Source of the DNA: Engraulis encrasicolus
Taxonomy: Eukaryota > Chordata > Actinopteri > Clupeiformes > Engraulidae
Assembly (NCBI RefSeq): GCF_034702125.1
Contig: NC_085860.1
Coordinates: 56,436,419 to 56,500,418 of the forward strand
Length of the DNA stretch: 64,000 nt
Direction: 5' to 3'
Below, one piece after another: positions 34,735 through 46,035 of the stretch. Under the pieces are notes generated by a model. The model was not told the DNA's origin. It ran no database searches and saw nothing but the letters and a program-made list of their open reading frames with translations. The translations under genes and the position numbers were made by a program. The stretch's first letter is position 1, and the number at the start of each line of letters is the position of its first letter.

Positions 34735-35560
34735 CCTATGTGGGAAAGATAAGACACGCTATGTTGCCTCATTCGGCCTAGCCCCTTACTTCAAAAAAGA
34801 GTTGGTGGCACAGGTGAATTCAAGCGCTGAGTACATCCTGATGTTTGACGAAACCCTGAACCGCAGCACGAAAAACAAATAACTGGACATCCACGTCAGA
34901 GTGTGGAAGGGTGACCGTGTCCAGTCCAGGTTTCTTGGCTCACAGTTCATACTTATGATGCCATTACAGTCGAGCTTAAAGACATAGTCTCAATGTATGG
35001 CCTTACAGACAAAAACACTGCAACAGTCACAGATAATGGGTCTAATTTTGGCAAAGCATTTAAAATGTATCAGCCAGTTAAAGGGACACTGTGTGAGATT
35101 TGTAGTTGTTTATTTCCAGAATTCATGCTGCCCATTCAGTAATGTACATTTTTCATGAATACTTACCACCAGCATCAAATTCAAAGTTTTCATTATGACT
35201 GGAAAAATTGCACTTTTCATACATGAAAAGGGGGATCTTCTCCATGGTCCGCCATTTTGGATTTCCAAAAATAGCCATTTTTAGCTGCAAAAATGACTTT
35301 ACTCGGACCATACTAGAAAATATTTGTTTAATACTTAGTAAACTTTCATGTAAAGATCAAATTTGGCAATAGGCAGCTCAATTTCAATAAGCAGCATAGT
35401 TGCAGTACCTTTTTTGACCATTTCCTGCACAGTGTCCCTTTAAAAGTGATTCTGGGGATGCTGAAGATGAGGTTCCCTTAACTGGTGTTAATGATGTTCT
35501 GCATTCAAATGATGGCTAAGATGGTGATGGTGTGATCACTGCACAATTGCAAATGTTGCC
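34735..35560 (+). pseudogene. hAT transposase catalytic-region relic
   Basis: Frames give RYVASFGLAPYFKKELVAQV, ILMFDETLNRSTKNK then a stop, LDIHVRVWKGDRVQSRFLGS, and TVTDNGSNFGKAF. These are the catalytic-core blocks (FDE.LN ... RYW ... TDNGSNF) of the hAT family whose N-terminus lies at 33501-33860. A 348-bp MITE interrupts it at 35092; sequence after the MITE (SDSGDAEDEVPLTGVNDVLH) continues the acidic middle region. Confidence 0.7.
35092..35439 (+). mobile_element. TTAA-target MITE with ends AGGGACACTG, full copy
   Basis: Ends AGGGACACTG and CAGTGTCCCT with TTAA outside both (35088-35091, 35440-35443). The 348-bp interior has GCCATTTTGG and ATGAAAAGGGGGATCTTCTC. Relatives: 29186-29466 (inverted) and 59795-60003 (partial). 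TTAA duplication fits piggyBac or Kolobok MITEs. Confidence 0.88.
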
Positions 35561-37000
35561 CTGAGATAATAACCTGAGTCTCTGTGCAGGTATCCTTTTC
35601 AATTCTAATGATTTAAGGAGTGTTCAATGTGGGAGCAGGTTCGCACACTAAATGAGACACTAAGTCAAGCACAAGAAGTTTATTTATTTTTCCTAGATCA
35701 GAGTAGAGCAGACGTTTCAGGTTTCTGCCATCATCCGTGCTCGCAGTGAGCCCAACTACAGAGCAACAATTAAACAGTACCCAACAGGGTTGACAAGAGA
35801 CAGGTGCAATGGGAGTAGCTGATTAACAAGGCAAATTACAGTTATCCAAATAGGCGAGCCAAGGACGAATATTTACATACAAAGAAGTTCAGATATACAG
35901 TAAATTTTAAATACAAGAGATGTTCAAAATGAAATGTATACAAAAAACAAGCAAGGTTAAGCGCAACAATACCCTGGCAATCATCAGGGGATTAAGTCAC
36001 AGCCTCCATGATGATACGATACGATACGGTATCGATGTCTTAAAGCAGGGATTCAATTATTTTCGATACTTAAGAATTCCCCACAATAAAATGCGATTTG
36101 ATTCGATTCAATTTTTTCCAATTACTTTTCCACTTCTATTATGTTATAGAGTTGGGGTCATTGGACAGTGGCAAGTGATTCAATTATTTTCTATACTTAA
36201 GAATGCCCCACGATAAGATGCGATTCGATTACATCGTCAGCCATAGGATCGATGCATCGATACATTTCAATTATTATTTACACCCCTAGTGGTTACTCTC
36301 AGTAGTGGTTCTGTGCTGTCCTAACATGGGGTCAATTCAAAACGGGAGGCAGTGACTCAATGACTCCCCTCCTACATGAACAGGTCTCTGATCAGACAGG
36401 TGAAGTTAACTGATGAGGCGGTCGTTTCGAACGGCACTAACTAGTGCGCTGCCCTATGCATTTGATCGTACGGCGATTCCATGGCGGGAGTTACGCTCAT
36501 CACATTAGCGCTTAGCTTACTCATGCTATTTGAACGTGAAAGACCGCCAGACGCCGGAATCGTAAAATAGGCTATAAATAGATCTAGCGACGGCATATTT
36601 AGATACTACAATGTTGATTTATCCATTCGATTTTCAAAATCTACATACTTAAGTGTCAGAATAAAGAGTATGATAAGGTAGTAGCGTGGGTAGTAGCCAT
36701 GTTTGTTTTTCAGGTTTCCGGTTGAGAGGGAGGTGGTGCACAGCCTGTTGGGTACCAGGGCAGCAAAGTCAGCATCTGATGCTGCCCTCAAATATCCCCG
36801 TTACGCCCACAAATGCAGTCAACCGCCAAGGGAGGAAATAAAGCAATTTTTCGTTTCGATCCACACTTCATGACTCAATGTCCCGTTAGCTCACTGGAAG
36901 GACAGCTGCCTTCCCTGTTTCGAACGGACCCATGGCCTGATGAAGAAAACGTGGTCACCTGAAGGCTCCTGCATAGAGGTGCATAGAGGCTTTTTATTTC
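35561..37000. other. Repeat-derived sequence with TCGATAC-rich segment
   Basis: At 36010-36290 repeated ATACGATACGATAC, TTCGATACTTAAGAAT and GATGCATCGATACA sequence ends in TACACCCCTAGTGG, typical of a hAT MITE end, but the other end was not found. 35670-35830 resembles a dispersed fish repeat. No gene recognised. Confidence 0.4.
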
Positions 37001-37199
37001 AGTGATCCCAGTGGCACTCTTGCCACTCTTGAATCTTAAAATGGCCACAAATCTTCCAAGCAGCTCATTTGGTTCTGCTGAAAGTGAATGTCATCTGTCT
37101 CATTATACAAGGTTAGTAATGTTTTTTTTTAGTTATCAATTTATGTATTTATTAATGACTCAACTCTGAAATTAAGTCTTACAAATGTATTGTCACATT

Positions 37200-38600
37200 C
37201 CTTTGAAGGAAGCATGACCTCCTGAGGCTGAGTGACCTGTCTGAAACAGATGTTGAACTCCTAACTCTCGGATAACAGAATACAGCTGGGCCAGATGCAA
37301 CAATATGCAGTCATCACTGGAAGTTCTACATTGAAAAATATGAATACTTGCAAAAGAAATGTATTGACCCTCTGAGGCAACATTCAAAGGCAATAACAAA
37401 AAACTCTGAGCAAGAAGGATACTGGCAACTGAATATGCTTACTGATATTTCAAGTGAGTGTTATTCCTGCAAAAAATGTGCTATAATTGTTGGTCAAAGC
37501 TCAATGCCTCAAAGGTTCCTTCAATGTACCCAACTGGACTTCCAACTTTCAGATGTATCAACACTGAACACCAGCCTAAAAGAACTTGTAGTGTCTCCTG
37601 TCAGAACTTCTTGAGTCAGTAATATGTCAAGCTATGCCGAGAGAAAGGCAACAGAGGTTAATAAGGCTCATGTAATGAAGATCTCGCCGGCTTGTGGTGT
37701 GCCGACGTCCACATTGGAAGAATGCTCAAATTGCAAGATATACTGATGGACCTGCTGAAAGAAAAGATTGCCGTTTCCCAGAGATTCCCAAAGATTGTCT
37801 GTTCAGTGACATCTAAACTTTGTATGGTGCACAGATGTCCAAGCTGCCCTGGGGTTGGTGTTCTCAAGAGCTACCTTGAGAACTTGTGTGGGTTAGATCA
37901 GTGGTTCTTAACCTGGGGTGCGGGCACCCCCTGGGGGTGCGCCAGAGATTTCAGGGGGTGCGCGGAATTTTGTTTGTGTTGAGGTTGTGACCAAAATTCT
38001 GCTTCCAAACATTATAATCAGGCCAAATCAAGCTCAAATTTAAAAATGTTTTCGTCCCCATGTAAATTAATTAAAGTATTGGTTAATGTCTAAAGTAATA
38101 ATCATTGTAATTAATCACTTAAATCATTTTTTTGGTGCGTATACACGAGTAGACATTTGGGATGGGGGTGCACGGCTTGTCTTGGGAACAGCTAAGGGGG
38201 TGCGTTCAGAAAAAAGGTTAAGAATCACTGGGTTAGATGACAAAACAGAAGACTCTGAGGTCGTATTCAAACAATGGATTTCAATGGATCGCACCAGGAT
38301 TAAAACATGCTCTAGCACACTGGTTGACTTTGTTGACACCATTGTGGGAAAAAAAACGACAAACTCACAAGCCGTCATTTTATTTTGAAACACCTGAGCA
38401 TTTTTGTCTACCTTAAAAGAACAGCTGAGACAAAATGAAGCAATAATCATTCTGGATTTTGCAGAGAACCACAGCTTTGTGGGACAGGATGCTGTTCAAA
38501 GGTATCATTTGAAAAATTCCCAGGCGACTACTACTCATCCTTTCGTTGCTTATTTCAGGCAGTTTGATGAACTGCATCAGGAGTGCAATATTGTGTAATA
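37200..38600 (+). pseudogene. Relic of an uncharacterised fish mobile-element gene, split by a hAT MITE
   Basis: Frames give FKQWISMDRTRIKTCSSTLV, FLSTLKEQLRQNEAIIILDF then AENHSFVGQDAVQRYH and NSQATTTHPFVAYFR (38240-38597), with weaker upstream blocks including CTDVQAALGLVFSRATLR. The LDFAENYSF...QATLHPF.VYY pattern recurs in fish and other animals in an uncharacterised multi-copy gene that I recognise but cannot assign. Stops and frameshifts are frequent, and a 332-bp hAT MITE interrupts it. Confidence 0.5.
37899..38230. mobile_element. hAT MITE with ends CAGTGGTTCTTAACC
   Basis: Inverted ends CAGTGGTTCTTAACC and GGTTAAGAATCACTG, flanked by GGTTAGAT (37891-37898, 38231-38238). Subterminal GGGGTGCG repeats. 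332 bp, non-coding. Confidence 0.95.
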
Positions 38601-39690
38601 AGTGATTGTCGACAGATAGAACCTATGCCTTTCTTTCGGTTCCCAGTCCAACTCATAAAGCTGGATGTAAGGAGCAGGGATTCGCAGCTGCCCATACCAC
38701 CCAGAGGCTCTCAGTTAGACAGTTCTATTTCAATGCCTTGAACAAAGCCCGAGTGTAAATTAAGGTATGGGTTGAACAAGTGTATGACTGCTGAGTTTTT
38801 GCTTAAAAACCTTCTGCTGAATAATATCACACTGACCTCCCTCTCTGCTCTAACGCCATCCTTAATTCAATCTGATGGTGTCATTGGAGCTTTCACCACT
38901 TTGGGAAAGACCTTACCAAATGTGGCCCCTCATGGGGCACCTAAGTCTCCACCCCTTCCGGGCGGCTTCTGGGGCTGGCAACGGAAAAACTTTTGACTGG
39001 GCTGTAATGGACTGATCAAAGCTATTTTCCGACCCACCTCGCATTTCCCCGTGGATCACACATATGCTGTGCCTCAGAATTAATAACAACCAATTGTGTG
39101 CTTGTTGACTTCACTTGGCAAGCGATTTTTGAGTTGTGAATGTGCAAAAATATGTAATTATTTGGACTACACAACAGACGTCGCATGTCCGACGTACAGC
39201 CACTTAAGCCACGGTGCAGCGGTAGGGTTGGCTGTGCCTCGGTTCACGTCAGATATGCGAGGCGCAAGTGTAGTCTCCAACACAGTTTTGCACAAAAGCT
39301 AAAATAACGTTTCTTGCGTGCCGAAAATGAGTGGTCTTACGACGCAAATCCAAACCTTTCAAATTCACTGTCATCATATGTGAAATCCAGAGCACATGCC
39401 AAACGGGATGAGGATTTAGCTTGACTCGCTCCATTGACTCGCATTCAAAATTTTGCGAGCTCCTGCCCCATGTATCGGAAGTAGAAGGGCGTGACTTAGG
39501 TGCCCCATAGAGGCAGTCGGTTCGTATGGAAAAGAGGGAGGCGGAGCACTCGGAGGGTCACAGGCAGCCTCAAAATGAATGGCAGTGAATGAGAAGCCAG
39601 CACACTGGAGGGTAAATTCTGCTTTTTTAAACATGTAATTGTCGGGATCACTTTCATTCAAAGCCAACTGCCTGCATCATGAATCTAGAG

Positions 39691-40032
39691 CAGTGTTTCT
39701 CAACCAGGGTGCCGCAGGCCCCCCTCAGGGGTGCCGTGGAAACGTGGCTGATAAACAAATTTGTAAATTAATATATATTTGTCTAAATTAATAAATTAAT
39801 GCTTAGTCAGTGGGATCTTTTGTCTGCCATTTATGCACAATAAAGTCAATTTAGGTGCCCCAGTAAGCTGCAACTTCAAACGTAGGGCATGTGACATCTG
39901 CAAATGTGTTACTTTTCTAAGCTTGTGTGGTATCGGATGCGATGCCATGTTACGGCATGTTAGTTTGGGGTGCCTTGAAATTTTTCATGAATTGAAAGGG
40001 TGCCTCGCCTAAAAAAAGGTTGAGAAACACTG
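39691..40032. mobile_element. hAT MITE with ends CAGTGTTTCTCAACC
   Basis: Inverted ends CAGTGTTTCTCAACC and GGTTGAGAAACACTG flanked by ATCTAGAG (39683-39690, 40033-40040). 342 bp. Nested in the centre of the fold-back element. Confidence 0.95.
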
Positions 40033-40092
40033 ATCTAGAGATACGACTATGAAGTGGCAGAACCATATCTATGTCCGAACGACCACAAGGAG

Positions 40093-40170
40093 TTGTAGAA
40101 TCCACAGTCCCCCCAACAACACTAAGCTGTCAGACTGAGTTTTGGTGTGGGGGACTGTGGATTCTATCAC
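40093..40170. repeat. Hairpin: AGAATCCACAGTCCCCC and its inverse
   Basis: AGAATCCACAGTCCCCC and GGGGGACTGTGGATTCT are perfect inverted copies separated by about 40 bp; a cruciform or small element is possible. Confidence 0.7.
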
Positions 40171-40730
40171 TGCTCGTTGAGCGCGACTTCATCTCCACCT
40201 CAGGTGCGCATGTTCCCTCCTCTGCAGACCGGGTAAAACATGCCTGTCACGTCGCACAGTGGAAGCATTTGGCTCGCTGTCGGCTCGTATAGTGTGAGGA
40301 CGTGAGTCGTGAGATGTGAACTTTTAAATAGTGAAATTCCATCGTGCAGTGTGAGCAGGAGCTTAATACCCACGAGTGAAAATATCGCACAGTGTATGCC
40401 CGGCTTAAGTCACGCCCTTCTACCTCCGAGCCGTGGGGCTGTAGCTCTCGAAATTTTGAATGAGAGTAAATGTGGAGTGTGTCAAGCTAAATCCTCATCC
40501 CGTTTGCCATGTGCTCCGGATTTCACATATGATGGTAGTGAATTTTAAAGGTTTGGATTTGCATCGTAATACCACTCATTTTTGGCACGCAAGAAAGGTA
40601 ATTTTAGAGACTACAACTTGCGCCTCGCATATTTGACGTGAACCGAGGCAGAGCCAACCCTACTGTTGCACCGCGGCTGAAGTGGCTGCACGTCGGACAT
40701 GCGACTACTACTGTGTAGTCCAAATAATTA

Positions 40731-41564
40731 CCTTCGCCAAGACAAAGTCGGCGAAGGTTATGTTTTGACCGCTGTGTATTTATTTATTTATTTGTGAATA
40801 TGTTTGTTTGTATGTACTTCGTATAACTCAGTCAGAACTGAGCCGATTTTTATGAAATTTGGTGGGATGATTGGTCATGACCCAAGGAACAATCGATTCG
40901 TTTTTGGGAGTGATTGGGTCAAAGGTCAAGGTCAAAATGTTTGTTTGTACTTCGTATAACTCAGTCAGAACTGAGCCGATTTTTATGAAATTTAGTGGGA
41001 TGATTGGTCATGACCCAAGGAACAATCGATTACTTTTTGGGAGTGATTGGGTCAAAGGTCAAGGTCACGAAAAGGTCAAACTCAGAAAGAACTGAGCCGA
41101 TTTTTATGAAATTTAGTGGGATGATTGGCCATGACCCAAGGAACAATCGATTCGTTTTTGGGAGTGATTGGGTCAAAGGTCAAAGGTCCAGGCCAAGGTC
41201 ACGAAAAGGTCAAAAACGTAAATTGAGCCGATTTTTATGAAATTTAGTGGGATGATTGGTCATGACCCAAGGAACAACCGATTACTTTTTGGGAGTGATT
41301 GGGTCAAAGGTCAAGGTCAAGGTCACAAAAAGGTCAAAAACGTGTTTCTTTGCCCAGCACTATATGCCAGAAGAACGTGTGCATGCTGAATTGAATAAGA
41401 GGTCAAGACTGGGCCAAAAATGTAATATTACGATATTCCGGTCCGATTTAAATGAAACTAACACCAAAATTTGGAGAATGTTATGCCCCACATTTTGAAG
41501 ATGGCCAGAAAAAAATAAGTGGCGTAGGCGAAGGTTTGCGCTCTACCGAGTGCCCATTCTAGTT
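40731..41564 (+). repeat. AGGTCA-rich dispersed repeat, copy A
   Basis: Begins with the hairpin CCTTCGCC...GGCGAAGG and ends GCACTCGGTAGAGCG in reverse sense (CGCTCTACCGAGTGCCCATT). The middle has four units of about 130 bp, each with ATTTTTATGAAATTTAGTGG and clusters such as GGTCAAAGGTCAAGGTCA. Clear nuclear-receptor-like half-sites include a DR1-type pair at 41177-41189 and two overlapping TCAAGGTCA at 41311-41325. Nearly identical inverted copy at 46036-46876. Confidence 0.85.
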
Positions 41565-41775
41565 ACATATTTTTTGCACGCACACAACTCACAAATCGCT
41601 TGCCAAGTGAAGTCAACAAGCACACCATTTGTCATCATTAATTCTGAGATACAGCATGTGTGATCGACGGGGGAGTGCAAGGTGGATCAGAAAATAGCTT
41701 TTATCAGTCTATTACAGCCCAGTCAAAAGTTTTGTGTTTCACAGCCCCATGAGCCGCCCAGAAGGGGTGTAGACT

Positions 41776-42337
41776 TACAGTATGTGCAGCATGAGGAGGA
41801 GTGACACTGGACTGGACTGCTTCCACCATGACCATTCAGGCGATCCTGCCTATCATCCTTTCAACATTTGCAGGAGAAAAAATATGCTACATATGCACTA
41901 CAGCAGCAAAGACTGACCCCATGTCTCAATCCACGCACTTCAGTTGAGTCAGTGCACTGTAAGCGCCCGGATGATCCCCTAACAATGGCGGAAAATGCAA
42001 TGCTTGAATGATGGACACTGCACACACTAAATGGCCGCCATGTTGACAATGAAACAGAGGAAATGTGGCGTTCAGTTCACTAGAAGAGTTTGGTCAACAG
42101 TCTCCTACTTCTGTAAGTAATGTTGCTGAGACGCCAACCTTTTCTTGCCAACCCAAGTATTGTATGTGTGATTGTTGCCCTTTAGGTTGAAGGAAATGTA
42201 AATACAAGTACGAGATGCTGTGCATTTTAAACAGTAGCCAACCAATATTTTGGTGAGATAATGCCATGCTCAGCCGTTACTTCCAGCGAGGGATTTCCAC
42301 GAACTATGCACTGAAGACCGCAGTGCACTGTGTGCAC
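41776..42337. other. Probable older MITE arm, no gene
   Basis: TGTCTCAATCCACGCACTT...GTCAGTGCACTG near 41930-41962 is mirrored by CAGTGCACTGAC...AAGTGGAATGGGAC near 43421-43448, suggesting an older element into which the 42338 element inserted. No coding region. Confidence 0.45.
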
Positions 42338-43412
42338 CAGGGTTCACGTTAGCCGGCTGTGGCCGGACATTGGCCGTTTTGAATCATGAATGACCGGCAA
42401 AATAAAATGTGACCGGCCAAAATGTACGACAAAAAAATGACAATTATTCAGTAAATAATATTAGCTCATTTTAAATACTGAATGCTACACAAAACACCAG
42501 TGATATGAAACTGAACAAAGACGAAAATAGTTATGAATAGCCTATGTAAATGAACGTGTCATAAACAGCACGCAATAGTGTTGCTTGCGCTCTCGTCCCC
42601 CACAGCGTTCTCCCCAATCAAGTTGCTTCCCTATCACTTGACTCACACTGGCTGATGTCGATTAACAATTCAGGGGTTTTTTTGTATTTTATCAGTAAAC
42701 ACAAAGGGCATTGCGCTTGCAAAACCGCTTCATGCCCAGTTGCCAAGTCAAGCCTGAGACCCAATGCGATGGCATGTGCAGCATCGAATCACTTTCACTT
42801 TTACCTCTGCTGAAAAATGGTGGTGGATCTCCAAGTAGGCTAGGCTACAGTCGAGGGTCAAATTAAACATTTCAGAGAACGATATGCTCATGAGAAGTCC
42901 CAGTAAAAGTGCATGCAGGGCTTTATCACTTTTTTCATCACCGGCCAAAATGGCTAGTGGATGTATCTCACACGCCCACATATAGAGCGTCGTACGGAAC
43001 GTGTCAATTTCCTTTAGAGCGCAGAGACACAACGCAATACAGTTCAAATTTCAGTAGCGTTGTTACCGTTGCTGCACAACCATTACAGTCATCACATCGT
43101 TACCCAATTTGAGTGAGGAAATCCTCTTCGGGTTTGTTCGTTCGAGCTCTCGGGTATGTGAAATAGAGCGCGCGTTTGCTCCCCGTGCATACAATCAGCT
43201 GGCTCTTTAACACCAGCCAACTAGCCTAATGCTAGTGAAATTTAAGTTTTGCTGGTAGAAAAGACCAATTTACTAGCCACTTTGACCAATTAGGGAGTGT
43301 GTGTTTGGCTATATGAGAGAAGGTCCGTTAGATAGTCTAAATGTCCGGTATTCTGTAATGCAGCCGGCCACTTGTCTGGCCAGTAAGAATTCTAGCGTGA
43401 ACACTGTGCACT
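42338..43412. mobile_element. hAT-like element with GTTCACGYTAG ends
   Basis: The left end CAGGGTTCACGTTAG and right end CTAGCGTGAACACTG are inverted over about 12 bp, with CCGGC/GCCGG-rich subterminal sequence. A related inverted segment is nested at about 48830-49500. Flanking GTGTGCAC/CTGTGCAC may be a diverged target duplication. Contains a minus-strand frame whose peptide (IDTFRTT, LAGDE, SFSEMFNLTL) is shared with the second copy. Confidence 0.6.
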
Positions 43413-43438
43413 AACCATCAGTGCACTGACACAAGTAA

Positions 43439-44484
43439 GTGGAATGGGACGTAGGGCGAGTGTGGCAGCAAGGGTGCTATCCTCAAAGGTGGCAAGCAAA
43501 CTTTCTCAACAGGACCAGAAAAAGAAAAGACCCACACAACCCACATCTGTGCCGGCTCTCACCGCACAAGCCACCACTTATTTTCAAGCCACCACCGCTC
43601 GTCAAGCAGCCACTTCTTTTCAAGCTACCACCTCTTGTGAACCATCCTCTTCAGGTCAACAGGCCCTGAAAAAGAAAAGAACCCAACCCACATCTGCGCT
43701 AACTCTCACTGCATAGGTCAACACTGCTCAAGTGTCCTCTGTTCCAGCCACCACCTCTGGTCAGGCGTCCTTCCGTCAAACCATCGCCTTTGTTCAAGCC
43801 ACCACCTTTCGTCAACCGTCCTCTTCTGGTCCACAGGCCCTGAAAAAGAAAAGACCCACATCTGCGCCAGCTCTCACTGTACAACTTGCCGCCCTCTCTG
43901 GTCAAGGGTCCTCTCGTCAAACTACCCCCTCTGTTCAAACCACCACCTCTGGTCAAGCATCCTCTGGTCAAGCGACCACCTCTGGTCAAGCCACCATCTC
44001 TGGTCAAGCCACCACGTCTGATCAAGCATCCTCTGTTCAAGCTACCACCTCTTGTGAACCATCCTCTTCAGGTCAACAGGCCCTGAAAAAGAAAAGAACC
44101 CAACCCACATCTGCGCTAACTCTCACTGCATAGGTCAACACTGCTCAAGTGTCCTCTGTTCCAGCCACCACCTCTGGTCAGGCGTCCTTCCGTCAAACCA
44201 TCGCCTCTGTTCAAGCCACCACCTTTCGTCAACCGTCCTCTTCTGGTCCACAGGCCCTGAAAAAGAAAAGACCCACATCTGCGCCAGCTCTCACTGTACA
44301 ACTCGCCGCCCTCTCTGGTCAAGGGTCTTCTCGTCAAACCACCACCTCTGGTCAAGCATCCTCTGTTCAAACCACCACCTCTGGTCAAGCATCCTCTGTT
44401 CAAGCGACCACCTCTGGTCAAGCCACCACGTCTGATCACGTGATCAAGCCTCTAACCCTACACAAGCTACGCCATCTGCACTAG
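43439..44484 (+). repeat. Ser/Thr/Gln-rich coding-like tandem repeats with LKKKR motifs
   Basis: The frame from ATG 43445 (MGRRASVAARVLSSK) continues into repeats translating as TTSGQASSVQ and QALKKKRPTSAPALT. Two higher-order units of about 415 bp (43690-44105 and 44106-44484) share the codons; each first half ends at TAG within CTGCATAGGTCAACACTGC. Either a decayed mucin-like gene with nuclear-localisation-like KKKR motifs or a satellite with an open frame. No family recognised. Confidence 0.45.
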
Positions 44485-45110
44485 CACAATTTTTATCTTT
44501 TTTATTAATTGAAGCCATCGTCAAACTCCTTCAAAAAGGAAAGGTTCTCTCTGATCTTTGATAATCACCTGACATCTTTCATGTGGTATCTCATCTTGAT
44601 CTATTATTATCTGTGACCATGTTAACCTGTCTCCCTTTTTTTCTATATGATAACTTTAATAACAATAATACACTTTACTTGACAAATTCAAAAACAAATT
44701 CTGAACAGATTGAGATTCAACAAGACATTCAAGTGGTGGAGGGTGTGGGTTCATCATTCTTCGAAGTTGTTGCACCACTCCTTGATATCTTTGGCACATA
44801 TCCTGCAGACTTGGCCTTCCTGAGGAGAGCATCACTAAAGTTTTCCATGTGACAAGCCATCCCCTTTGCGGCCATGCTCACCTGTCTAGTAACTAAAGCA
44901 CTAACAGTAACGCTTTACAATAACAGTCCCTTATAAGCATTTATAAAGTATTAATAACACTTGGTAAATAATGAACAAATAATGAACAAGAACTTTACAA
45001 ATGTTTGACTTCAGGTTTCTGTGCAGTATATGGAGTGGGTGTTGACACCTTAGGAAGGCTGGAAAAGAGATTTGGTGCTGCTGGTACACTTTTGTAGGGA
45101 GCACATTTTT
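44485..45110. other. No recognised gene
   Basis: AT-rich sequence with one 89-codon frame (44583-44852) of no recognised family. Confidence 0.35.
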
Positions 45111-45126
45111 TGGCATTCAACTCAAC

Positions 45127-45583
45127 TCAACTGAACTCAAAAAATGGTTTACACACTCCCCCAGAGAAAGCCATCTGGTGGACACCATCTGGAGGATTTT
45201 CCTCACCGACCTGCACATCACGCAGGTTGGACTTCCTCTTGATACTTTCATCCAGGTAATAGTAAATCGTGATGAGGAAGTCTTCCACGTTTACACTCAG
45301 CACTCTGGATGTTTTTTCTGCTGCTAGATGAATTGGCACAACCCATCAAATGAATGTGTGGGTGCTGGGCCTTCAGGAAAGCCGCAACACCTTTCCCCAA
45401 GCTAATACAGTTTGACTATGGTATGCCCCGCTTTTTCAATTCTCCATCCAGTAGATCGAAAATAGCCCTTCCAGTCGATTCTCAACTCGCTTTAAGTAGC
45501 ATGACACTGACCCTCCCTACACTGGCATCAAAAATCTTCACTACAATTGGGTACATCTTGATGTCATCCATATCTGTGCTAGT
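45127..45583 (-). pseudogene. hAT-like transposase fragment (ZNF862/DUF4371-type)
   Basis: Minus-strand frames give MYPIVVKIFDASVGRV, TGRAIFDLLDGELKKRGIPW, GVAAFLKAQHPHIHLMGCAN, HLAAEKTSRVL, VNVEDFLITIYYYLDESIKR and KSNLRDVQ. The order matches a common fish transposase-derived family (..GIPW.NCI......HLAA.KA...L...VEDFL..IYYYLD.S.KRK). At least two frame changes and stops make it inactive. Confidence 0.65.
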
Positions 45584-46035
45584 TTGTTAGTTTTATTATG
45601 ATCAGGAACAGGCGCTGGAACAGGAACAGGCGCTGCGTGACTAAAAGACCTTAAGACATAAACACAGTGACGAGTAAGACAAAACAAAAGAGTAATGAAC
45701 ATAAGCAAAGATGACCAAAATTGAAATAATGATAAAAATGAAAATGAAAATAAATTAAACAAAACTTAATCTAAGAGGTGGAAGGCGCCCAGGAGGAGTA
45801 CAGTCTTTATGGCTTTGGTTGGTTGAAAAAACTAAGGAGTAAAATCTTAACTAATTAAAAAAAAAGATAGAAGAGGCTTGCCTTTGCTGCATTTATATTT
45901 GTGTATGAAGTATTTAGCAAGAAGAAAAAATAGATATGTGATGCAAAACATGCTACTGTCCTCTCTACTTAAAGGAAACCAAATAAAACATGTTTTAAAG
46001 AAAAGTCAAGGTTTGAACAGACATTTGCACGTAAT
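45584..46035. other. AT-rich, no gene recognised
   Basis: Includes a duplicated CAGGAACAGGCGCTG motif near 45603-45635. Nothing else assignable. Confidence 0.35.

Larger units (their letters stand above)
38944..41775. mobile_element. Long inverted-repeat (fold-back) element with two nested insertions
   Basis: The left arm (about 38944-39510) and the right arm (about 40405-41775) are inverted copies over roughly 570 bp: for example CACCCCTTCCGGGCGGCT versus AGCCGCCCAGAAGGGGTG, and GGCAAACGGGATGAGGATTT-type sequence inverted at 40490. TA sits at the outer boundary of each arm. The right arm is interrupted by the AGGTCA-rich repeat (40731-41564), and the centre holds a hAT MITE (39691-40032). 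No transposase seen. Confidence 0.7.

Noticed and set aside
42748..43047. Host exon conserved with 48860-49118
   Set aside because: The shared peptide lies inside two copies of the same repeat, so conservation reflects repeat similarity and not a host gene.
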